A stretch of DNA of 64,000 nt from Citrobacter amalonaticus (GCF_018323885.1 NZ_AP024585.1:930001-994000), one strand, 5' to 3'; positions 36,912-50,515 are shown, counted from the stretch's first letter. Translations and numbers: made by a program. Notes: a model not told the origin generated them from the letters alone.

Positions 36912-38266
36912 TTCGCGTAACGCTCAGCCAACTCGCCGGTATTCTCGGCGGCGAACTGAAAGGGGGCGATCTGTCCCTTGATGCCGTCACCACCGATACG
37001 CGTAAGCTGACGCCGGGCTGCCTGTTTGTGGCGCTCAAAGGCGAACGTTTTGATGCTCACGATTTTGCCGAACAGGCAAAAGAGGGGGGGGCGGGCGCAC
37101 TCTTGGTTAGCCGTCCGCTGGCGGTTGATTTGCCACAGGTGATTGTGCAAGACACCCGTCTGGCCTTCGGCGAACTGGCTGCGTGGGTTCGCGCTCAGGT
37201 TCCGGCACGCGTGGTGGCGTTAACCGGCTCGTCCGGTAAAACCTCTGTGAAAGAGATGACGGCGGCGATTCTCAGCCAGTGTGGCAATACGCTCTATACC
37301 GCAGGCAACCTGAATAACGACATTGGCGTACCGATGACGCTGCTGCGCTTAACCCAGGAATATGACTATGCGGTCATTGAGTTAGGTGCCAACCACCAGG
37401 GCGAAATCGCCTGGACCGTCAGCCTGACGCGTCCGGAAGCGGCACTGGTCAACAACCTGGCGGCGGCGCATCTGGAAGGCTTCGGTTCGCTGGCGGGAGT
37501 GGCGAAGGCGAAGGGCGAAATTTTTACCGGTCTGCCTGAAAACGGCATTGCCATTATGAATGCCGATAACAATGACTGGTTGAACTGGCAGAACATTATC
37601 GGCGATCGAAAAGTCTGGCGTTTTTCACCGAATGCTACCAACAGCGATTTCACTGCCACCAATGTCCATGTGACGTCACATGGCACCGAATTTTTACTGC
37701 AAACGCCTGGCGGAAGCATTGATGTACTGCTGCCATTGCCCGGACGTCACAATATCGCCAATGCCCTGGCGGCGGCAGCGTTGTCGATGGCTGTTGGTGC
37801 GACGCTGGAGGCGATCAAAACCGGTCTGGCAAATTTAAAAGCGGTACCGGGCCGTCTGTTCCCTGTCCAGTTAGCGGAAAACCAACTGCTGCTTGATGAT
37901 TCGTATAACGCCAACGTCGGGTCAATGACCGCCGCGGTACAGGTGCTGTCCGAAATGCCGGGTTACCGTGTGCTGATTGTCGGCGATATGGCCGAACTGG
38001 GCGCAGAAAGCGAAGCCTGCCACGTGCAGGTCGGTGAGGCAGCGAAAGCGGCAGGCATCGACTGCGTATTGAGTTCAGGGAAACTGAGCAAGGCTATCAG
38101 CGATGCGAGTGGCGTCGGCGAACATTTTGCGGATAAAGCCGCGCTGATCGCGCGTCTGCAGACGCTGATTGCAGAGCAACAGATAATTACCATTTTGGTG
38201 AAAGGTTCACGTAGTGCCGCCATGGAAGAGGTCGTACGCGCATTACAGGAGAAAGGATCATGCTAG
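36908..38266 (+). CDS. murF: UDP-MurNAc-pentapeptide synthetase MurF
   Basis: Adds D-Ala-D-Ala to the UDP-MurNAc-tripeptide. It is 452 aa with P-loop GSSGKTS (107-113) and the three-domain Mur ligase layout. It overlaps murE by 4 bp (ATGA) and mraY by 7 bp. Confidence 0.98.
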   Translation: MIRVTLSQLAGILGGELKGGDLSLDAVTTDTRKLTPGCLFVALKGERFDAHDFAEQAKEGGAGALLVSRPLAVDLPQVIVQDTRLAFGELAAWVRAQVPARVVALTGSSGKTSVKEMTAAILSQCGNTLYTAGNLNNDIGVPMTLLRLTQEYDYAVIELGANHQGEIAWTVSLTRPEAALVNNLAAAHLEGFGSLAGVAKAKGEIFTGLPENGIAIMNADNNDWLNWQNIIGDRKVWRFSPNATNSDFTATNVHVTSHGTEFLLQTPGGSIDVLLPLPGRHNIANALAAAALSMAVGATLEAIKTGLANLKAVPGRLFPVQLAENQLLLDDSYNANVGSMTAAVQVLSEMPGYRVLIVGDMAELGAESEACHVQVGEAAKAAGIDCVLSSGKLSKAISDASGVGEHFADKAALIARLQTLIAEQQIITILVKGSRSAAMEEVVRALQEKGSC

Positions 38267-39342
38267 TTTGGCTGGCCGAACATTTGGTCAAATATTATTC
38301 CGGCTTTAACGTCTTTTCCTATCTGACGTTTCGCGCCATTGTCAGCCTGCTGACCGCACTGTTCATCTCATTGTGGATGGGCCCGCGCATGATCGCCCGT
38401 CTGCAAAAACTCTCCTTCGGTCAGGTTGTACGTAACGATGGTCCGGAGTCCCACTTCAGCAAGCGCGGCACGCCGACGATGGGTGGGATCATGATCCTGA
38501 CGGCGATCGTTATTTCCGTTCTGCTGTGGGCCTATCCGTCAAACCCGTACGTCTGGTGCGTATTGGTGGTGTTGATTGGTTACGGCATTATCGGCTTCGT
38601 CGATGACTACCGCAAAGTGGTCCGCAAAGACACCAAAGGCCTGATTGCGCGCTGGAAATACTTCTGGATGTCGGTCATTGCGCTGGGTGTTGCTTTCGCA
38701 CTGTACCTCGCCGGGAAAGACACGCCAGCGACAGAGCTGGTGGTGCCGTTCTTCAAAGACGTCATGCCGCAGTTGGGGCTGTTCTACGTTCTGCTGGCGT
38801 ATTTCGTGATTGTCGGCACCGGTAATGCGGTGAACCTGACTGACGGTCTGGATGGTCTGGCGATTATGCCAACCGTCTTCGTCGCGGGGGGATTCGCGCT
38901 GGTGGCGTGGGCGACCGGTAACATGAATTTTGCCAACTATCTGCATATTCCGTACTTACGTCATGCCGGCGAACTGGTAATCGTCTGTACGGCGATTGTC
39001 GGCGCGGGCTTAGGATTTCTGTGGTTTAACACCTATCCGGCGCAGGTCTTCATGGGCGACGTCGGATCGCTGGCGCTGGGCGGCGCGCTTGGCATTATCG
39101 CCGTGCTGCTACGTCAGGAGTTCCTGCTGGTGATCATGGGTGGGGTATTTGTCGTGGAGACCTTGTCGGTGATATTGCAGGTCGGTTCCTTCAAGTTGCG
39201 CGGGCAGCGTATCTTCCGCATGGCACCGATTCATCACCACTATGAACTGAAAGGCTGGCCGGAACCGCGCGTGATTGTGCGCTTCTGGATTATTTCGCTG
39301 ATGCTGGTCCTGATTGGTCTGGCAACGCTGAAGGTACGTTAA
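38260..39342 (+). CDS. mraY: phospho-MurNAc-pentapeptide transferase MraY
   Basis: Integral membrane enzyme forming lipid I from UDP-MurNAc-pentapeptide and undecaprenyl phosphate. It is 360 aa with about ten transmembrane segments. Catalytic aspartates D115 and D116 are in FVDDYRK, and the third Asp is in [12 protein letters not shown]. The [13 protein letters not shown] loop (APIHHHYEL) near the C-terminus is intact. Confidence 0.98.
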   Translation: MLVWLAEHLVKYYSGFNVFSYLTFRAIVSLLTALFISLWMGPRMIARLQKLSFGQVVRNDGPESHFSKRGTPTMGGIMILTAIVISVLLWAYPSNPYVWCVLVVLIGYGIIGFVDDYRKVVRKDTKGLIARWKYFWMSVIALGVAFALYLAGKDTPATELVVPFFKDVMPQLGLFYVLLAYFVIVGTGNAVNLTDGLDGLAIMPTVFVAGGFALVAWATGNMNFANYLHIPYLRHAGELVIVCTAIVGAGLGFLWFNTYPAQVFMGDVGSLALGGALGIIAVLLRQEFLLVIMGGVFVVETLSVILQVGSFKLRGQRIFRMAPIHHHYELKGWPEPRVIVRFWIISLMLVLIGLATLKVR

Positions 39343-39344
39343 TC

Positions 39345-40661
39345 ATGGCTGATTACCAGGGTAAAAACGTCGTCATTATCGGTCTGGGATTAACCGGACT
39401 CTCTTGCGTGGACTTTTTCCTCGCTCGTGGCGTAACCCCTCGCGTGATGGATACCCGTGCGACACCGCCGGGACTGGATAAGTTACCGGAGGCAGTAGAG
39501 CGTCATGTCGGCAGTCTGAACGACGACTGGCTGCTGGCGGCGGATCTGATTGTGGCAAGCCCTGGTATCGCCCTCGCGCATCCGTCACTGAGCGCAGCGG
39601 CTGATGCGGGTGTTGAGATTGTTGGCGATATCGAGTTGTTTTGCCGTGAAGCGCAGGCACCGATTGTGGCGATCACCGGTTCGAACGGGAAAAGCACCGT
39701 CACGACGCTGATAGGTGAAATGGCGAAAGCGGCAGGTGTGAACGTCGGCGTTGGCGGCAACATTGGCCTGCCCGCCTTGATGCTGCTGGATGCAGAACGC
39801 GAACTGTATGTCCTTGAACTCTCCAGCTTCCAGCTGGAAACCACGTTCAGCCTGCAGGCGGCCGCGGCCACTATTCTGAACGTTACTGAAGATCACATGG
39901 ACCGGTATCCGTTTGGTTTACAACAGTATCGCGCGGCAAAACTGCGCGTTTACGAGAATGCGAAAGTCTGTGTGGTCAATGCCGATGATGCGTTGACGAT
40001 GCCGATTCGTGGAGCCGATGCGCGTTGTGTGAGCTTTGGCGTCAACATGGGCGATTATCACCTTAACCGTCAGCAGGGCGAGACCTGGCTGCGGGTGAAG
40101 GGTGAGAAAGTGCTAAACGTGAAAGAGATGAAGCTTTCCGGCCAGCATAACTACACCAACGCGCTGGCGGCGCTGGCGCTGGCGGATGCGGCAGGTTTAC
40201 CGCGCGCCAGCAGCCTGAAAGCGCTGACGACGTTCACTGGTCTGGCGCATCGGTTCCAGTTAGCGCTGGATCATAACGGTGTGCGCTGGATTAACGACTC
40301 GAAAGCGACCAACGTCGGCAGCACCGAAGCGGCGCTGAACGGCCTGCATGTTGATGGCACGCTGCATCTGTTGCTGGGCGGCGATGGTAAATCGGCGGAC
40401 TTCTCTTCGCTGAGTCGTTATCTGGAAGGCGATCGCGTGCGGTTGTACTGTTTTGGTCGGGATGGCGCGCAACTGGCGGCGCTGCGCCCGGAAATTGCGG
40501 AACAAACCGAGACGATGGAAGAGGCGATGCGCCTGCTGGCGCCGCGCGTGAAGTCAGGCGATATGGTGCTGTTGTCTCCGGCCTGCGCCAGCCTCGATCA
40601 GTTTAAGAATTTTGAGCAACGGGGTGATGTCTTTACCCGTCTGGCGAAGGAGCTGGGTTGA
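39345..40661 (+). CDS. murD: UDP-MurNAc-L-Ala D-Glu ligase MurD
   Basis: Adds D-glutamate to UDP-MurNAc-L-Ala. It is 438 aa with N-terminal Rossmann region GLGLTGLS, the ATP loop GSNGKST (112-118) and the central DHMDRY metal/carbamate region. The stop overlaps the ftsW start by one base. Confidence 0.98.
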   Translation: MADYQGKNVVIIGLGLTGLSCVDFFLARGVTPRVMDTRATPPGLDKLPEAVERHVGSLNDDWLLAADLIVASPGIALAHPSLSAAADAGVEIVGDIELFCREAQAPIVAITGSNGKSTVTTLIGEMAKAAGVNVGVGGNIGLPALMLLDAERELYVLELSSFQLETTFSLQAAAATILNVTEDHMDRYPFGLQQYRAAKLRVYENAKVCVVNADDALTMPIRGADARCVSFGVNMGDYHLNRQQGETWLRVKGEKVLNVKEMKLSGQHNYTNALAALALADAAGLPRASSLKALTTFTGLAHRFQLALDHNGVRWINDSKATNVGSTEAALNGLHVDGTLHLLLGGDGKSADFSSLSRYLEGDRVRLYCFGRDGAQLAALRPEIAEQTETMEEAMRLLAPRVKSGDMVLLSPACASLDQFKNFEQRGDVFTRLAKELG

Positions 40662-41905
40662 TGCGTTTATCTCTCCCTCGCCTGAGACTGCCGCGCCTGC
40701 CGGGATTTGGCATCCTGGGATGGATCTTTGCGGCGCTTAAAGGCTGGGTGATGGCCTCACGGGACAAAGATTCTGACAGTCTGATCATGTACGATCGCGT
40801 GCTGCTATGGCTGACGTTAGGCCTTGCGGCGATCGGTTTCATCATGGTGACGTCGGCATCCATGCCCGTTGGGCAGCGTCTGGCGGGCGATCCGTTTCTG
40901 TTTGCCAAGCGTGATGCGCTCTATATTTTTCTGGCATTTTGTCTGGCGATGATCACGCTGCGTCTGCCGATGGAGTTCTGGCAGAAATACAGTACCACGA
41001 TGCTGATCGCCTCGATCATCATGCTGTTGATCGTGCTGGTAGTAGGGAGTTCGGTGAACGGCGCATCGCGTTGGATTGCATTGGGTCCTCTGCGTATTCA
41101 GCCTGCGGAATTTACCAAGCTGTCGCTGTTCTGCTATCTGGCGAACTACCTGGTGCGCAAGGTTGACGAAGTTCGTAATAACCTGCGCGGCTTTTTAAAG
41201 CCGATGGGCGTGATTCTGGTACTGGCGATCTTGCTGCTGGCGCAACCTGACCTCGGTACGGTGGTCGTGCTGTTCGTGACCACGCTGGCGATGCTGTTTC
41301 TGGCTGGGGCAAAGTTGTGGCAGTTCATTGCCATTATCGGCATGGGGATTTCTGCGGTCGTACTGCTGATTCTCGCCGAACCGTATCGTATTCGCCGCGT
41401 AACCTCGTTCTGGAACCCGTGGGAAGATCCGTTTGGTAGCGGATACCAGCTTACCCAGTCACTGATGGCATTCGGTCGCGGTGAAATGTGGGGGCAGGGG
41501 CTGGGCAACTCGGTACAGAAACTGGAGTATCTGCCGGAAGCGCATACGGACTTTATCTTCGCCATCATTGGGGAAGAACTGGGTTATATCGGTGTGGTAT
41601 TGGCGCTTTTAATGGTATTCTTCGTCGCTTTTCGCGCGATGTCGATTGGCCGCAAAGCGCTGGAGATCGACCACCGCTTTTCCGGATTTTTGGCCTGTTC
41701 CATCGGTATCTGGTTTAGTTTTCAGGCTCTGGTGAACGTCGGCGCGGCGGCAGGCATGCTGCCAACTAAAGGTCTGACGCTGCCGCTTATCAGTTATGGT
41801 GGCTCGAGTTTGCTGATTATGTCGACGGCCATCATGTTTTTGTTGCGAATTGATTATGAAACGCGCCTGGAAAAAGCACAGGCGTTTACACGAGGTTCAC
41901 GATGA
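40661..41905 (+). CDS. ftsW: septal peptidoglycan glycosyltransferase FtsW
   Basis: SEDS-family polymerase that works with FtsI in the divisome. It is 414 aa from ATG 40661, which shares its A with the murD TGA (TGATG). About ten transmembrane segments are visible. The SEDS motifs LAQPDLGT, the large periplasmic loop with [16 protein letters not shown], and [10 protein letters not shown] are present. The N-terminal 40 residues are Arg/Leu/Pro-rich and vary more than the rest. Confidence 0.97.
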   Translation: MRLSLPRLRLPRLPGFGILGWIFAALKGWVMASRDKDSDSLIMYDRVLLWLTLGLAAIGFIMVTSASMPVGQRLAGDPFLFAKRDALYIFLAFCLAMITLRLPMEFWQKYSTTMLIASIIMLLIVLVVGSSVNGASRWIALGPLRIQPAEFTKLSLFCYLANYLVRKVDEVRNNLRGFLKPMGVILVLAILLLAQPDLGTVVVLFVTTLAMLFLAGAKLWQFIAIIGMGISAVVLLILAEPYRIRRVTSFWNPWEDPFGSGYQLTQSLMAFGRGEMWGQGLGNSVQKLEYLPEAHTDFIFAIIGEELGYIGVVLALLMVFFVAFRAMSIGRKALEIDHRFSGFLACSIGIWFSFQALVNVGAAAGMLPTKGLTLPLISYGGSSLLIMSTAIMFLLRIDYETRLEKAQAFTRGSR

Positions 41906-42969
41906 GTGGTCAAGCGAAGCGGTTAATGGTGATGGCGGGCGGTACCGGCGGGCACGTGTTCCCGGGACTGGCGGTCGCGCACCATTTAATGTCCCAGGGC
42001 TGGGAAGTTCGCTGGCTGGGTACCGCAGATCGTATGGAAGCGGATTTAGTCCCTAAGCATGGCATCGATATTGACTTCATCCGTATCTCCGGATTGCGCG
42101 GAAAAGGCGTGAAAGCGCTGTTGGCCGCCCCTTTGCGTATTTTCAACGCATGGCGTCAGGCGCGCGCAATCATGAAAAGTTTTAACCCCGATGTGGTGCT
42201 GGGGATGGGCGGGTATGTTTCCGGTCCCGGCGGTCTGGCCGCGTGGTCACTGGGCATTCCAGTCGTGTTGCACGAGCAAAATGGTATCGCCGGGTTAACG
42301 AATAAATGGCTGGCGAGAATTGCTACCAAGGTCATGCAGGCGTTTCCTGGCGCGTTTCCGAATGCGGAAGTGGTCGGGAACCCGGTACGTACAGACGTGC
42401 TGGCGCTGCCGTTGCCGCAGGATCGTCTTGCCGGACGCGAAGGTCCGATTCGTGTGCTGGTGGTCGGCGGATCGCAGGGCGCTCGCGTGCTGAACCAGAC
42501 CCTGCCGCAGGTTGCCGCCAGACTGGGTGATGCGGTGACTATCTGGCATCAGAGCGGGAAAGGCGCGCAGCAGACCGTAGAACAGGCCTATGCCGACGTG
42601 GGGCAACCCCAGCATAAGGTAACGGAATTTATTGATGACATGGCGGCCGCCTACGCGTGGGCCGATGTGGTGGTCTGTCGTTCTGGCGCATTGACGGTAA
42701 GTGAGATTGCCGCCGCCGGTTTACCGGCGCTGTTTGTGCCGTTTCAACATAAAGACCGACAGCAGTACTGGAATGCGCTGCCGCTGGAAAAAGCGGGCGC
42801 AGCCAAAATTCTCGAGCAGCCGCAGTTTACTGTGGATGCCGTCGCCAGCACCCTGTCCGGGTGGTCGCGAGAAAGTTTGTTAACCATGGCAGAACGTGCC
42901 CGCGCTGCATCCATTCCGGATGCCACCGAGCGTGTCGCAAATGAAGTGATCCGGGCTGCCCGGGCGTAA
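41902..42969 (+). CDS. murG: lipid II synthase MurG
   Basis: Membrane-associated GT28 transferase adding GlcNAc to lipid I. It is 355 aa. The N-terminal [10 protein letters not shown] loop (13-22) and the UDP-GlcNAc site around [12 protein letters not shown] and PFQHKDRQQ are conserved. It overlaps ftsW by 4 bp. Confidence 0.98.
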   Translation: MSGQAKRLMVMAGGTGGHVFPGLAVAHHLMSQGWEVRWLGTADRMEADLVPKHGIDIDFIRISGLRGKGVKALLAAPLRIFNAWRQARAIMKSFNPDVVLGMGGYVSGPGGLAAWSLGIPVVLHEQNGIAGLTNKWLARIATKVMQAFPGAFPNAEVVGNPVRTDVLALPLPQDRLAGREGPIRVLVVGGSQGARVLNQTLPQVAARLGDAVTIWHQSGKGAQQTVEQAYADVGQPQHKVTEFIDDMAAAYAWADVVVCRSGALTVSEIAAAGLPALFVPFQHKDRQQYWNALPLEKAGAAKILEQPQFTVDAVASTLSGWSRESLLTMAERARAASIPDATERVANEVIRAARA

Positions 42970-43021
42970 TTGTAGCGGTGCCTTTTGCATCGCCTGAATT
43001 GAGAAGTGAATGGCGTAAAGA

Positions 43022-44497
43022 ATGAATACACAACAACTGGCAAAACTGCGTTCTATCGTGCCCGAAATGCGTCGCGTTCGGCACATCCACTTTGTCGGCA
43101 TCGGTGGTGCCGGGATGGGCGGTATTGCCGAAGTTCTGGCCAATGAAGGGTATCAGATCAGTGGTTCAGATTTAGCGCCTAACCCGGTGACGCAGCAGTT
43201 GACGAACCTGGGAGCAACGATTTATTTCAACCATCGCCCGGAAAACGTGCGTGATGCGAGTGTGGTTGTGGTCTCCAGCGCCATCTCGGCTGATAACCCG
43301 GAGATTGTGGCGGCGCATGAAGCGCGCATCCCAGTGATCCGCCGCGCGGAGATGCTGGCGGAGCTGATGCGTTTTCGTCATGGCATCGCGATTGCCGGGA
43401 CGCACGGTAAAACGACCACCACCGCGATGGTCTCCAGTATTTACGCGGAAGCGGGACTGGATCCCACTTTCGTTAACGGCGGTCTGGTGAAAGCGGCAGG
43501 TGTGCATGCGCGTCTGGGCCATAGCCGTTACTTAATTGCGGAAGCGGATGAGAGCGACGCGTCATTCCTTCATCTGCAGCCGATGGTGGCGATTGTCACC
43601 AACATCGAAGCCGACCACATGGATACCTACCATGGCGATTTCGAAAATTTAAAGCAGACGTTTATTAATTTCCTGCACAACCTGCCGTTTTATGGTCGTG
43701 CGGTGATGTGTGTTGACGATCCGGTGATCCGCGAGCTCTTGCCGCGCGTGGGCCGTCAGACCACTACTTATGGCTTTAGCGATGACGCAGACGTTCGCGT
43801 CGAAGATTATCAGCAGGTGGGTCCGCAAGGGCACTTCACCCTGCTGCGCCAGGGGATGCAAGACCTGCGCGTCACGTTGAATGCGCCAGGTCGCCATAAC
43901 GCCCTGAACGCGGCGGCGGCCGTGGCAGTTGCGACGGAAGAAGGTATTGCAGACGATGCGATCCTGCGTGCGTTGGAAAGCTTCCAGGGGACCGGGCGGC
44001 GCTTCGACTTCCTCGGTGAGTACCCGCTCGAGCCGGTGAACGGTAAAGCCGGTACGGCAATGCTGGTGGATGATTACGGGCATCACCCGACGGAAGTGGA
44101 TGCGACCATTAAAGCGGCGCGGGCGGGATGGCCGGACAAAAATCTGGTGATGCTGTTTCAGCCACACCGTTTCACGCGTACGCGTGATCTGTATGACGAC
44201 TTTGCCAACGTGCTGACCCAGGTTGATGCGTTGCTGATGCTGGATGTCTACGCAGCGGGTGAAGCGCCGATTCCAGGAGCGGACAGCCGTTCACTGTGCC
44301 GCACTATTCGTGGTCGCGGTAAAATCGACCCGATTCTGGTTTCCGATCCGGCGCAGGTCGCAGAAATGCTGGCACCGGTATTAACCGGCAACGATTTGAT
44401 TCTGGTACAGGGCGCGGGAAATATCGGCAAAATCGCGCGTTCCTTAGCCGAAATCAAACTGAAGCCGCAAATTCAGGAGGACGAACAACATGGCTGA
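43022..44497 (+). CDS. murC: UDP-MurNAc L-alanine ligase MurC
   Basis: First amino acid ligase of the wall precursor pathway. It is 491 aa with the N-terminal [12 protein letters not shown] loop, ATP loop GTHGKTTT (126-133) and DDYGHHPTE in the C-terminal half. It follows murG after a 52-bp gap, one of the few gaps in the cluster, and overlaps ddlB by 8 bp. Confidence 0.98.
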   Translation: MNTQQLAKLRSIVPEMRRVRHIHFVGIGGAGMGGIAEVLANEGYQISGSDLAPNPVTQQLTNLGATIYFNHRPENVRDASVVVVSSAISADNPEIVAAHEARIPVIRRAEMLAELMRFRHGIAIAGTHGKTTTTAMVSSIYAEAGLDPTFVNGGLVKAAGVHARLGHSRYLIAEADESDASFLHLQPMVAIVTNIEADHMDTYHGDFENLKQTFINFLHNLPFYGRAVMCVDDPVIRELLPRVGRQTTTYGFSDDADVRVEDYQQVGPQGHFTLLRQGMQDLRVTLNAPGRHNALNAAAAVAVATEEGIADDAILRALESFQGTGRRFDFLGEYPLEPVNGKAGTAMLVDDYGHHPTEVDATIKAARAGWPDKNLVMLFQPHRFTRTRDLYDDFANVLTQVDALLMLDVYAAGEAPIPGADSRSLCRTIRGRGKIDPILVSDPAQVAEMLAPVLTGNDLILVQGAGNIGKIARSLAEIKLKPQIQEDEQHG

Positions 44498-45410
44498 TAA
44501 AATCGCGGTCCTGCTGGGCGGTACCTCTGCTGAACGTGATGTGTCGCTGAATTCCGGCGCGGCAGTGTTGGCCGGATTACGGGAAGGCGGCGTGGATGCA
44601 CATCCGGTCGACCCGAAAGAGGTCGACGTGACGCTGCTGAAATCAATGGGCTTTCAGAAAGTCTTTATCGCCCTGCATGGCCGTGGTGGGGAAGACGGAA
44701 CCTTACAGGGACTGCTGGAGCTGGTTGGTTTGCCTTATACCGGCAGCGGCGTGATGGCATCGGCGATCTCCATGGATAAACTGCGCAGCAAGCTGCTGTG
44801 GCAGGGGGCGGGATTACCTGTCGCGCCATGGGTCGCGCTGACGCGATCTCAGTTTGAAAAAGGTCTTGATGAAGAACTGGTTAAGCAAATTTCTGCGCTG
44901 GGTTTACCGCTGATTGTGAAGCCCAGCCGTGAAGGATCCAGTGTGGGAATGTCGAAAGTGTCAGAATATGACGCTTTACAGGATGCATTAACGCTGGCAT
45001 TTCAGCATGATGAAGAAGTTCTGATCGAGAAATGGCTCAGCGGTCCGGAATTTACGGTCGCGATACTGGGTGAAGAAATTTTACCCGCAATTCGTATCCA
45101 ACCTGCCGGAACCTTCTATGATTATGAGGCGAAGTATCTGTCTGATGAGACACAGTATTTCTGCCCTGCAGGTCTGGAAAGCGAGCAAGAAGATATTTTA
45201 CAGGCAGTCGTGCTGAAAGCATGGACAACCCTGGGCTGTAAAGGCTGGGGTCGCATTGACGTCATGCTGGATAACGATGGCCAGTTTTATCTGCTGGAAG
45301 CGAATACCTCTCCGGGTATGACCAGCCACAGCCTGGTGCCGATGGCGGCGCGTCAGGCGGGGATGAGTTTCTCGCAGTTGGTGGTACGAATTCTAGAGTT
45401 GGCGGACTGA
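44490..45410 (+). CDS. ddlB: D-alanine-D-alanine ligase B
   Basis: ATP-grasp enzyme making D-Ala-D-Ala. It is 306 aa. Catalytic E15 ([13 protein letters not shown]), the ATP-grasp core ([12 protein letters not shown]), and the metal site in NTSPGMT are conserved. The second half is somewhat AT-richer than neighbours; in E. coli promoters for ftsQAZ lie there, though I cannot place them. Confidence 0.97.
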   Translation: MADKIAVLLGGTSAERDVSLNSGAAVLAGLREGGVDAHPVDPKEVDVTLLKSMGFQKVFIALHGRGGEDGTLQGLLELVGLPYTGSGVMASAISMDKLRSKLLWQGAGLPVAPWVALTRSQFEKGLDEELVKQISALGLPLIVKPSREGSSVGMSKVSEYDALQDALTLAFQHDEEVLIEKWLSGPEFTVAILGEEILPAIRIQPAGTFYDYEAKYLSDETQYFCPAGLESEQEDILQAVVLKAWTTLGCKGWGRIDVMLDNDGQFYLLEANTSPGMTSHSLVPMAARQAGMSFSQLVVRILELAD

Positions 45411-45411
45411 T

Positions 45412-46242
45412 ATGTCGCAGGCTGCGCTGAACACGCGAAACAGTGATGAAGAGGTTTCTTCCTCACGTCGCAATAATGGAACGCGTCTTGCAGGTATTTT
45501 CTTCCTGCTGACGGTGCTGTGTACCGTGCTGGTCAGCGGCTGGGTGGTGTTGGGGTGGATGGAAGATGCACAGCGTTTGCCGCTGTCAAAGCTGGTGTTA
45601 ACCGGTGAGCGCCATTACACGAAGAATGATGATATTCGCCAGTCGATTCTGGCGCTGGGTGCGCCCGGCACCTTTATGACCCAGGACGTGAATATCATCC
45701 AGAGTCAGATCGAACGCTTGCCGTGGATCAAGCAGGCCAGCGTCAGAAAGCAATGGCCCGATGAATTGAAGATTCATCTGGTTGAATATGTGCCGATTGC
45801 GCGTTGGAATGATCAGCATATGGTGGACGCCGAAGGAAATGCCTTCAGCGTGCCGGCCGATCGCACCAGCAAGCAGGTTTTACCCATGTTATCTGGCCCC
45901 GAAGGCAGCGCGAGTGAAGTGTTGCAGGGGTATCGTGACATGTCGCAGGTGTTGGCGAAGGACCGGTTTACCCTGAAGGAGGCGGCAATGACCGCTCGTC
46001 GTTCCTGGCAGTTGACGCTTAATAACGATATTAAGCTCAATCTTGGCAGGGGTGACACGATGAAACGTTTGGCTCGCTTTGTAGAACTGTATCCGGTTTT
46101 ACAGCAGCAGGCGCAAACCGATGGCAAACGGATTAGCTACGTTGATTTGCGTTATGACTCAGGAGCGGCAGTAGGGTGGGTTCCCTTGCCCCCTGAGGAA
46201 TCTAATCAGCAACAGAATCAGGTACAGGCAGAACAACAATGA
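45412..46242 (+). CDS. ftsQ: cell division protein FtsQ
   Basis: Bitopic divisome scaffold binding FtsB and FtsL. It is 276 aa: a cytoplasmic tail of about 25 residues, one TM (about 27-48), a POTRA domain ([19 protein letters not shown] onward) and a beta domain. One base separates it from ddlB, and it overlaps ftsA by 4 bp. The C-terminal tail is Gln-rich. Confidence 0.97.
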   Translation: MSQAALNTRNSDEEVSSSRRNNGTRLAGIFFLLTVLCTVLVSGWVVLGWMEDAQRLPLSKLVLTGERHYTKNDDIRQSILALGAPGTFMTQDVNIIQSQIERLPWIKQASVRKQWPDELKIHLVEYVPIARWNDQHMVDAEGNAFSVPADRTSKQVLPMLSGPEGSASEVLQGYRDMSQVLAKDRFTLKEAAMTARRSWQLTLNNDIKLNLGRGDTMKRLARFVELYPVLQQQAQTDGKRISYVDLRYDSGAAVGWVPLPPEESNQQQNQVQAEQQ

Positions 46243-47501
46243 TCAAGGCGACGGACAGAAAACTGGTAGTTGGACTGGAGATTGGCACCGCGAAGGTCGC
46301 CGCTTTAGTAGGGGAAGTTCTGCCCGACGGTATGGTCAATATCATTGGCGTGGGCAGTTGCCCATCACGGGGGATGGATAAAGGCGGGGTGAACGACCTC
46401 GAATCCGTGGTGAAATGCGTACAGCGCGCCATTGACCAGGCAGAACTGATGGCAGATTGCCAAATCTCCTCGGTCTATCTGGCGCTTTCGGGCAAACACA
46501 TTAGCTGTCAGAATGAAATCGGCATGGTGCCGATTTCAGAAGAAGAAGTGACGCAGGAAGACGTGGAAAACGTTGTGCATACCGCGAAATCAGTGCGCGT
46601 TCGCGATGAGCACCGTGTGTTGCACGTCATCCCGCAGGAATATGCGATTGACTATCAGGAAGGGATTAAAAACCCGGTCGGTCTTTCCGGTGTTCGTATG
46701 CAGGCAAAAGTGCATTTGATCACCTGCCACAACGATATGGCGAAGAACATTGTTAAAGCTGTGGAACGTTGTGGCCTGAAAGTTGACCAACTGATATTCG
46801 CCGGACTGGCGGCCAGTTATTCCGTCTTGACGGAAGATGAACGTGAACTGGGCGTCTGCGTCGTCGATATTGGTGGTGGTACAATGGACATCGCCGTTTA
46901 TACTGGCGGGGCGTTGCGCCACACCAAAGTGATCCCTTATGCAGGGAATGTGGTCACCAGCGACATCGCGTATGCCTTCGGTACGCCGCCGAGCGACGCC
47001 GAAGCGATTAAAGTTCGCCACGGCTGCGCGCTGGGATCCATCGTCGGGAAAGACGAAAGCGTTGAAGTGCCAAGCGTGGGCGGGCGTCCGCCGCGCAGTC
47101 TGCAACGACAGACGCTGGCAGAGGTGATTGAGCCGCGTTATACCGAACTGCTCAACCTGGTCAACGAAGAGATATTGCAATTACAGGAACAGCTTCGCCA
47201 GCAGGGTGTGAAACATCATCTGGCGGCGGGGATTGTACTGACCGGTGGCGCGGCGCAAATTGAAGGTCTTGCCGCCTGTGCCCAGCGCGTGTTCCATACG
47301 CAAGTGCGTATCGGCGCGCCGCTGAATATTACCGGTCTGACGGATTACGCTCAGGAGCCGTATTACTCAACGGCGGTGGGGCTGCTTCACTACGGGAAAG
47401 AGTCCCACTTAAGTGGTGAAGCTGAAGTAGAAAAGCGTGTTACGGCTTCAGTTGGCTCTTGGATTAAACGTCTTAATAGCTGGCTGCGAAAAGAGTTTTA
47501 A
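46239..47501 (+). CDS. ftsA: cell division protein FtsA
   Basis: Actin-like ATPase that tethers FtsZ to the membrane. It is 420 aa. The phosphate-1 loop is [14 protein letters not shown], phosphate-2 is [14 protein letters not shown], and the adenosine motif is [13 protein letters not shown]. The C-terminal amphipathic membrane-targeting helix ([14 protein letters not shown]) is intact. Confidence 0.98.
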   Translation: MIKATDRKLVVGLEIGTAKVAALVGEVLPDGMVNIIGVGSCPSRGMDKGGVNDLESVVKCVQRAIDQAELMADCQISSVYLALSGKHISCQNEIGMVPISEEEVTQEDVENVVHTAKSVRVRDEHRVLHVIPQEYAIDYQEGIKNPVGLSGVRMQAKVHLITCHNDMAKNIVKAVERCGLKVDQLIFAGLAASYSVLTEDERELGVCVVDIGGGTMDIAVYTGGALRHTKVIPYAGNVVTSDIAYAFGTPPSDAEAIKVRHGCALGSIVGKDESVEVPSVGGRPPRSLQRQTLAEVIEPRYTELLNLVNEEILQLQEQLRQQGVKHHLAAGIVLTGGAAQIEGLAACAQRVFHTQVRIGAPLNITGLTDYAQEPYYSTAVGLLHYGKESHLSGEAEVEKRVTASVGSWIKRLNSWLRKEF

Positions 47502-47509
47502 TTTTTTAT

Positions 47510-47533
47510 GAGGCCGGCGAAAATTACGGCCTC
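47510..47533 (+). other. hairpin in the ftsA-ftsZ gap
   Basis: GAGGCCG (47510-47516) and CGGCCTC (47527-47533) form a 7-bp stem in the 61-bp ftsA-ftsZ gap, upstream of the strong ftsZ Shine-Dalgarno GGAGAGAG. It may influence processing or stability of the abundant ftsZ message. Confidence 0.5.
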
Positions 47534-47562
47534 AGGCGACAGGCACAACGGAGAGAGAAACT

Positions 47563-48714
47563 ATGTTTGAACCTATGGAACTGACCAACGACGCGGTGAT
47601 TAAAGTCATCGGCGTCGGTGGCGGCGGCGGTAACGCCGTTGAACACATGGTGCGCGAGCGCATTGAGGGTGTTGAATTCTTCGCGGTAAATACCGACGCT
47701 CAGGCGTTGCGCAAGACGGCGGTTGGCCAGACTATTCAGATCGGTAGCGGTATTACCAAAGGTCTGGGAGCGGGTGCGAACCCGGAAGTCGGTCGCAATG
47801 CAGCAGACGAAGATCGTGAAGCTCTGCGTGCAGCGCTTGACGGTGCAGACATGGTGTTTATCGCAGCAGGCATGGGCGGCGGTACCGGTACCGGTGCAGC
47901 GCCAGTGGTTGCTGAAGTAGCTAAAGATTTAGGGATCCTGACCGTTGCGGTCGTGACCAAGCCTTTCAATTTTGAAGGCAAAAAGCGTATGGCTTTCGCG
48001 GAGCAGGGGATCACTGAGCTGTCCAAGCATGTGGACTCGCTGATCACCATCCCGAACGACAAACTGCTGAAAGTGCTGGGTCGTGGTATCTCCCTGCTCG
48101 ACGCGTTTGGCGCGGCGAACGACGTGCTGAAAGGCGCTGTTCAGGGCATCGCGGAACTGATTACCCGTCCGGGCCTGATGAACGTCGACTTTGCTGACGT
48201 GCGCACCGTGATGTCCGAAATGGGCTACGCAATGATGGGCTCTGGTGTGGCGAGCGGTGAAGACCGTGCAGAAGAAGCTGCTGAAATGGCGATCTCTTCT
48301 CCGCTGCTGGAAGATATCGATCTGTCTGGCGCGCGTGGCGTACTGGTCAACATCACGGCGGGCTTCGACCTGCGTCTGGATGAGTTCGAAACCGTGGGTA
48401 ACACCATCCGTGCCTTTGCATCGGATAACGCGACCGTGGTGATTGGTACCTCTCTGGACCCGGATATGAACGACGAGTTGCGCGTGACCGTTGTTGCTAC
48501 CGGTATCGGTATGGACAAGCGTCCTGAAATCACCCTGGTCACCAACAAACAGGTGCAGCAGCCGGTGATGGATCGTTACCAGCAGCATGGCATGGCGCCG
48601 TTGACGCAAGAGCAGAAACCGGTCGCGAAAGTGGTGAACGATAATACGCCGCAAACCGCGAAAGAGCCGGATTATCTGGATATCCCTGCGTTCCTGCGCA
48701 AGCAAGCCGATTAA
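47563..48714 (+). CDS. ftsZ: tubulin-like division GTPase FtsZ
   Basis: Forms the Z ring that organises division. It is 383 aa. The GTP-binding tubulin signature GGGTGTG is at 105-111, and the T7 synergy loop is in [12 protein letters not shown]. After a linker of about 50 residues comes the conserved C-terminal peptide ([14 protein letters not shown]) that binds FtsA, ZipA, ZapD and MinC. A zapD gene lies in the same window. Confidence 0.99.
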   Translation: MFEPMELTNDAVIKVIGVGGGGGNAVEHMVRERIEGVEFFAVNTDAQALRKTAVGQTIQIGSGITKGLGAGANPEVGRNAADEDREALRAALDGADMVFIAAGMGGGTGTGAAPVVAEVAKDLGILTVAVVTKPFNFEGKKRMAFAEQGITELSKHVDSLITIPNDKLLKVLGRGISLLDAFGAANDVLKGAVQGIAELITRPGLMNVDFADVRTVMSEMGYAMMGSGVASGEDRAEEAAEMAISSPLLEDIDLSGARGVLVNITAGFDLRLDEFETVGNTIRAFASDNATVVIGTSLDPDMNDELRVTVVATGIGMDKRPEITLVTNKQVQQPVMDRYQQHGMAPLTQEQKPVAKVVNDNTPQTAKEPDYLDIPAFLRKQAD

Positions 48715-48728
48715 GAATTGGCTGGAAT

Positions 48729-48786
48729 TTGGGATTCGAGGCTCTTTGTGCTAAACTGGCCCACCGAATGTATAGTACACTTCGGT
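48729..48786 (+). promoter_or_regulatory. lpxC promoter and leader hairpin
   Basis: -35 TTGGGA (48729-48734), 17 bp, -10 TAAACT (48752-48757) preceded by TGC, forming an extended -10. Just downstream ACCGAA (48763-48768) and TTCGGT (48781-48786) make an inverted repeat around TGTATAGTACAC. It lies in the ftsZ-lpxC gap and would drive lpxC independently. Confidence 0.6.
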
Positions 48787-48793
48787 TGGATAG

Positions 48794-49732
<939 letters not shown>

Positions 49733-49755
49733 CGACACAGGTTGTCGCATAAATT

Positions 49756-49807
49756 CGACTGGTTAATCTGGCACTCTCTCCGGCCAGGTAAGCCAGTCGT
49801 TTTTTTT
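49756..49807 (+). terminator. lpxC terminator
   Basis: CGACTGG (49756-49762) pairs with CCAGTCG (49793-49799), followed by eight T. The intervening sequence forms an inner CTGGC/GCCAG stem, giving a branched terminator after lpxC. Confidence 0.8.
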
Positions 49808-50008
49808 GACATTTTCTTCCCTGCCTGTTGGCAAAAGTGCCTTTCGGTTGTGTTCTTTCGCGTACTGAATCGCGATGCCGTGCGAACGCTGCTTTCTTAA
49901 GCACTTTTGCCTGTAACTTCTCATCAATACTGCTGTAGTGCCTGCGCATTAATGATAAGATTTGTGCGCAAAAAACGTTTTGAATAACACGATTGGGATG
50001 GCAATAAC

Positions 50009-50515
50009 GTGAGTGGAATACTGACGCGCTGGCGACAGTTAGGTAGACGCTACTTCTGGCCGCATCTCTTATTTGGGATGGTCGCGGCGAGTTTTGGCTT
50101 GCCCGCGCTCGGAAATACCGTTGAGCCAACAACGCCGGCAAAGGCGACAGCCAGTAGCCATGAACAGCGCGTTAGAGTTAATTTCAGCCAACTGGCGCTG
50201 CTGGAAGCGAGCAATCGTCGCCCCAATTTCACCGTCGATTACTGGCATCAGCATGCTATTCGTACGGTCATCCGTCATCTTTCCTTCGCAATGGCACCGC
50301 AGGCGCTGCCCGTTGCTGAAGAACCGTTACCGCTTCAGGCACACCATTTAGCCTTACTGAACACGCTCAGCGCGATGCTGACGCAGGAAGGTACGCCTCC
50401 GGCAAGTGTGTCGCGCGTAACGTATGCCCATTTTACGCCTCAGGCCGTATTCACCGTTCCCGCCTGGATCAGCCAGGCGCAGGGGATCCGTGCCGGCCCT
50501 CAACGCCTCAGCTAA
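50009..50515 (+). CDS. secM: secretion monitor SecM
   Basis: Exported regulatory peptide whose translation arrest exposes the secA ribosome site when secretion is poor. It is 168 aa (E. coli 170), starting at GTG 50009. The long N-terminal signal sequence is followed by a variable middle. The arrest motif near the C-terminus reads [17 protein letters not shown]: the critical F, W, I, G, I, R, A, G, P positions match E. coli while three non-critical positions differ. It is the leader gene of secM-secA; a CCCC/GGGG hairpin (50548-50562) precedes secA. Confidence 0.95.
   Translation: MSGILTRWRQLGRRYFWPHLLFGMVAASFGLPALGNTVEPTTPAKATASSHEQRVRVNFSQLALLEASNRRPNFTVDYWHQHAIRTVIRHLSFAMAPQALPVAEEPLPLQAHHLALLNTLSAMLTQEGTPPASVSRVTYAHFTPQAVFTVPAWISQAQGIRAGPQRLS

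Noticed and set aside
47929..48705. 258-codon minus-strand frame opposite ftsZ
   Set aside because: His/Arg/Gln-rich antisense translation of a highly expressed gene; no start signal.
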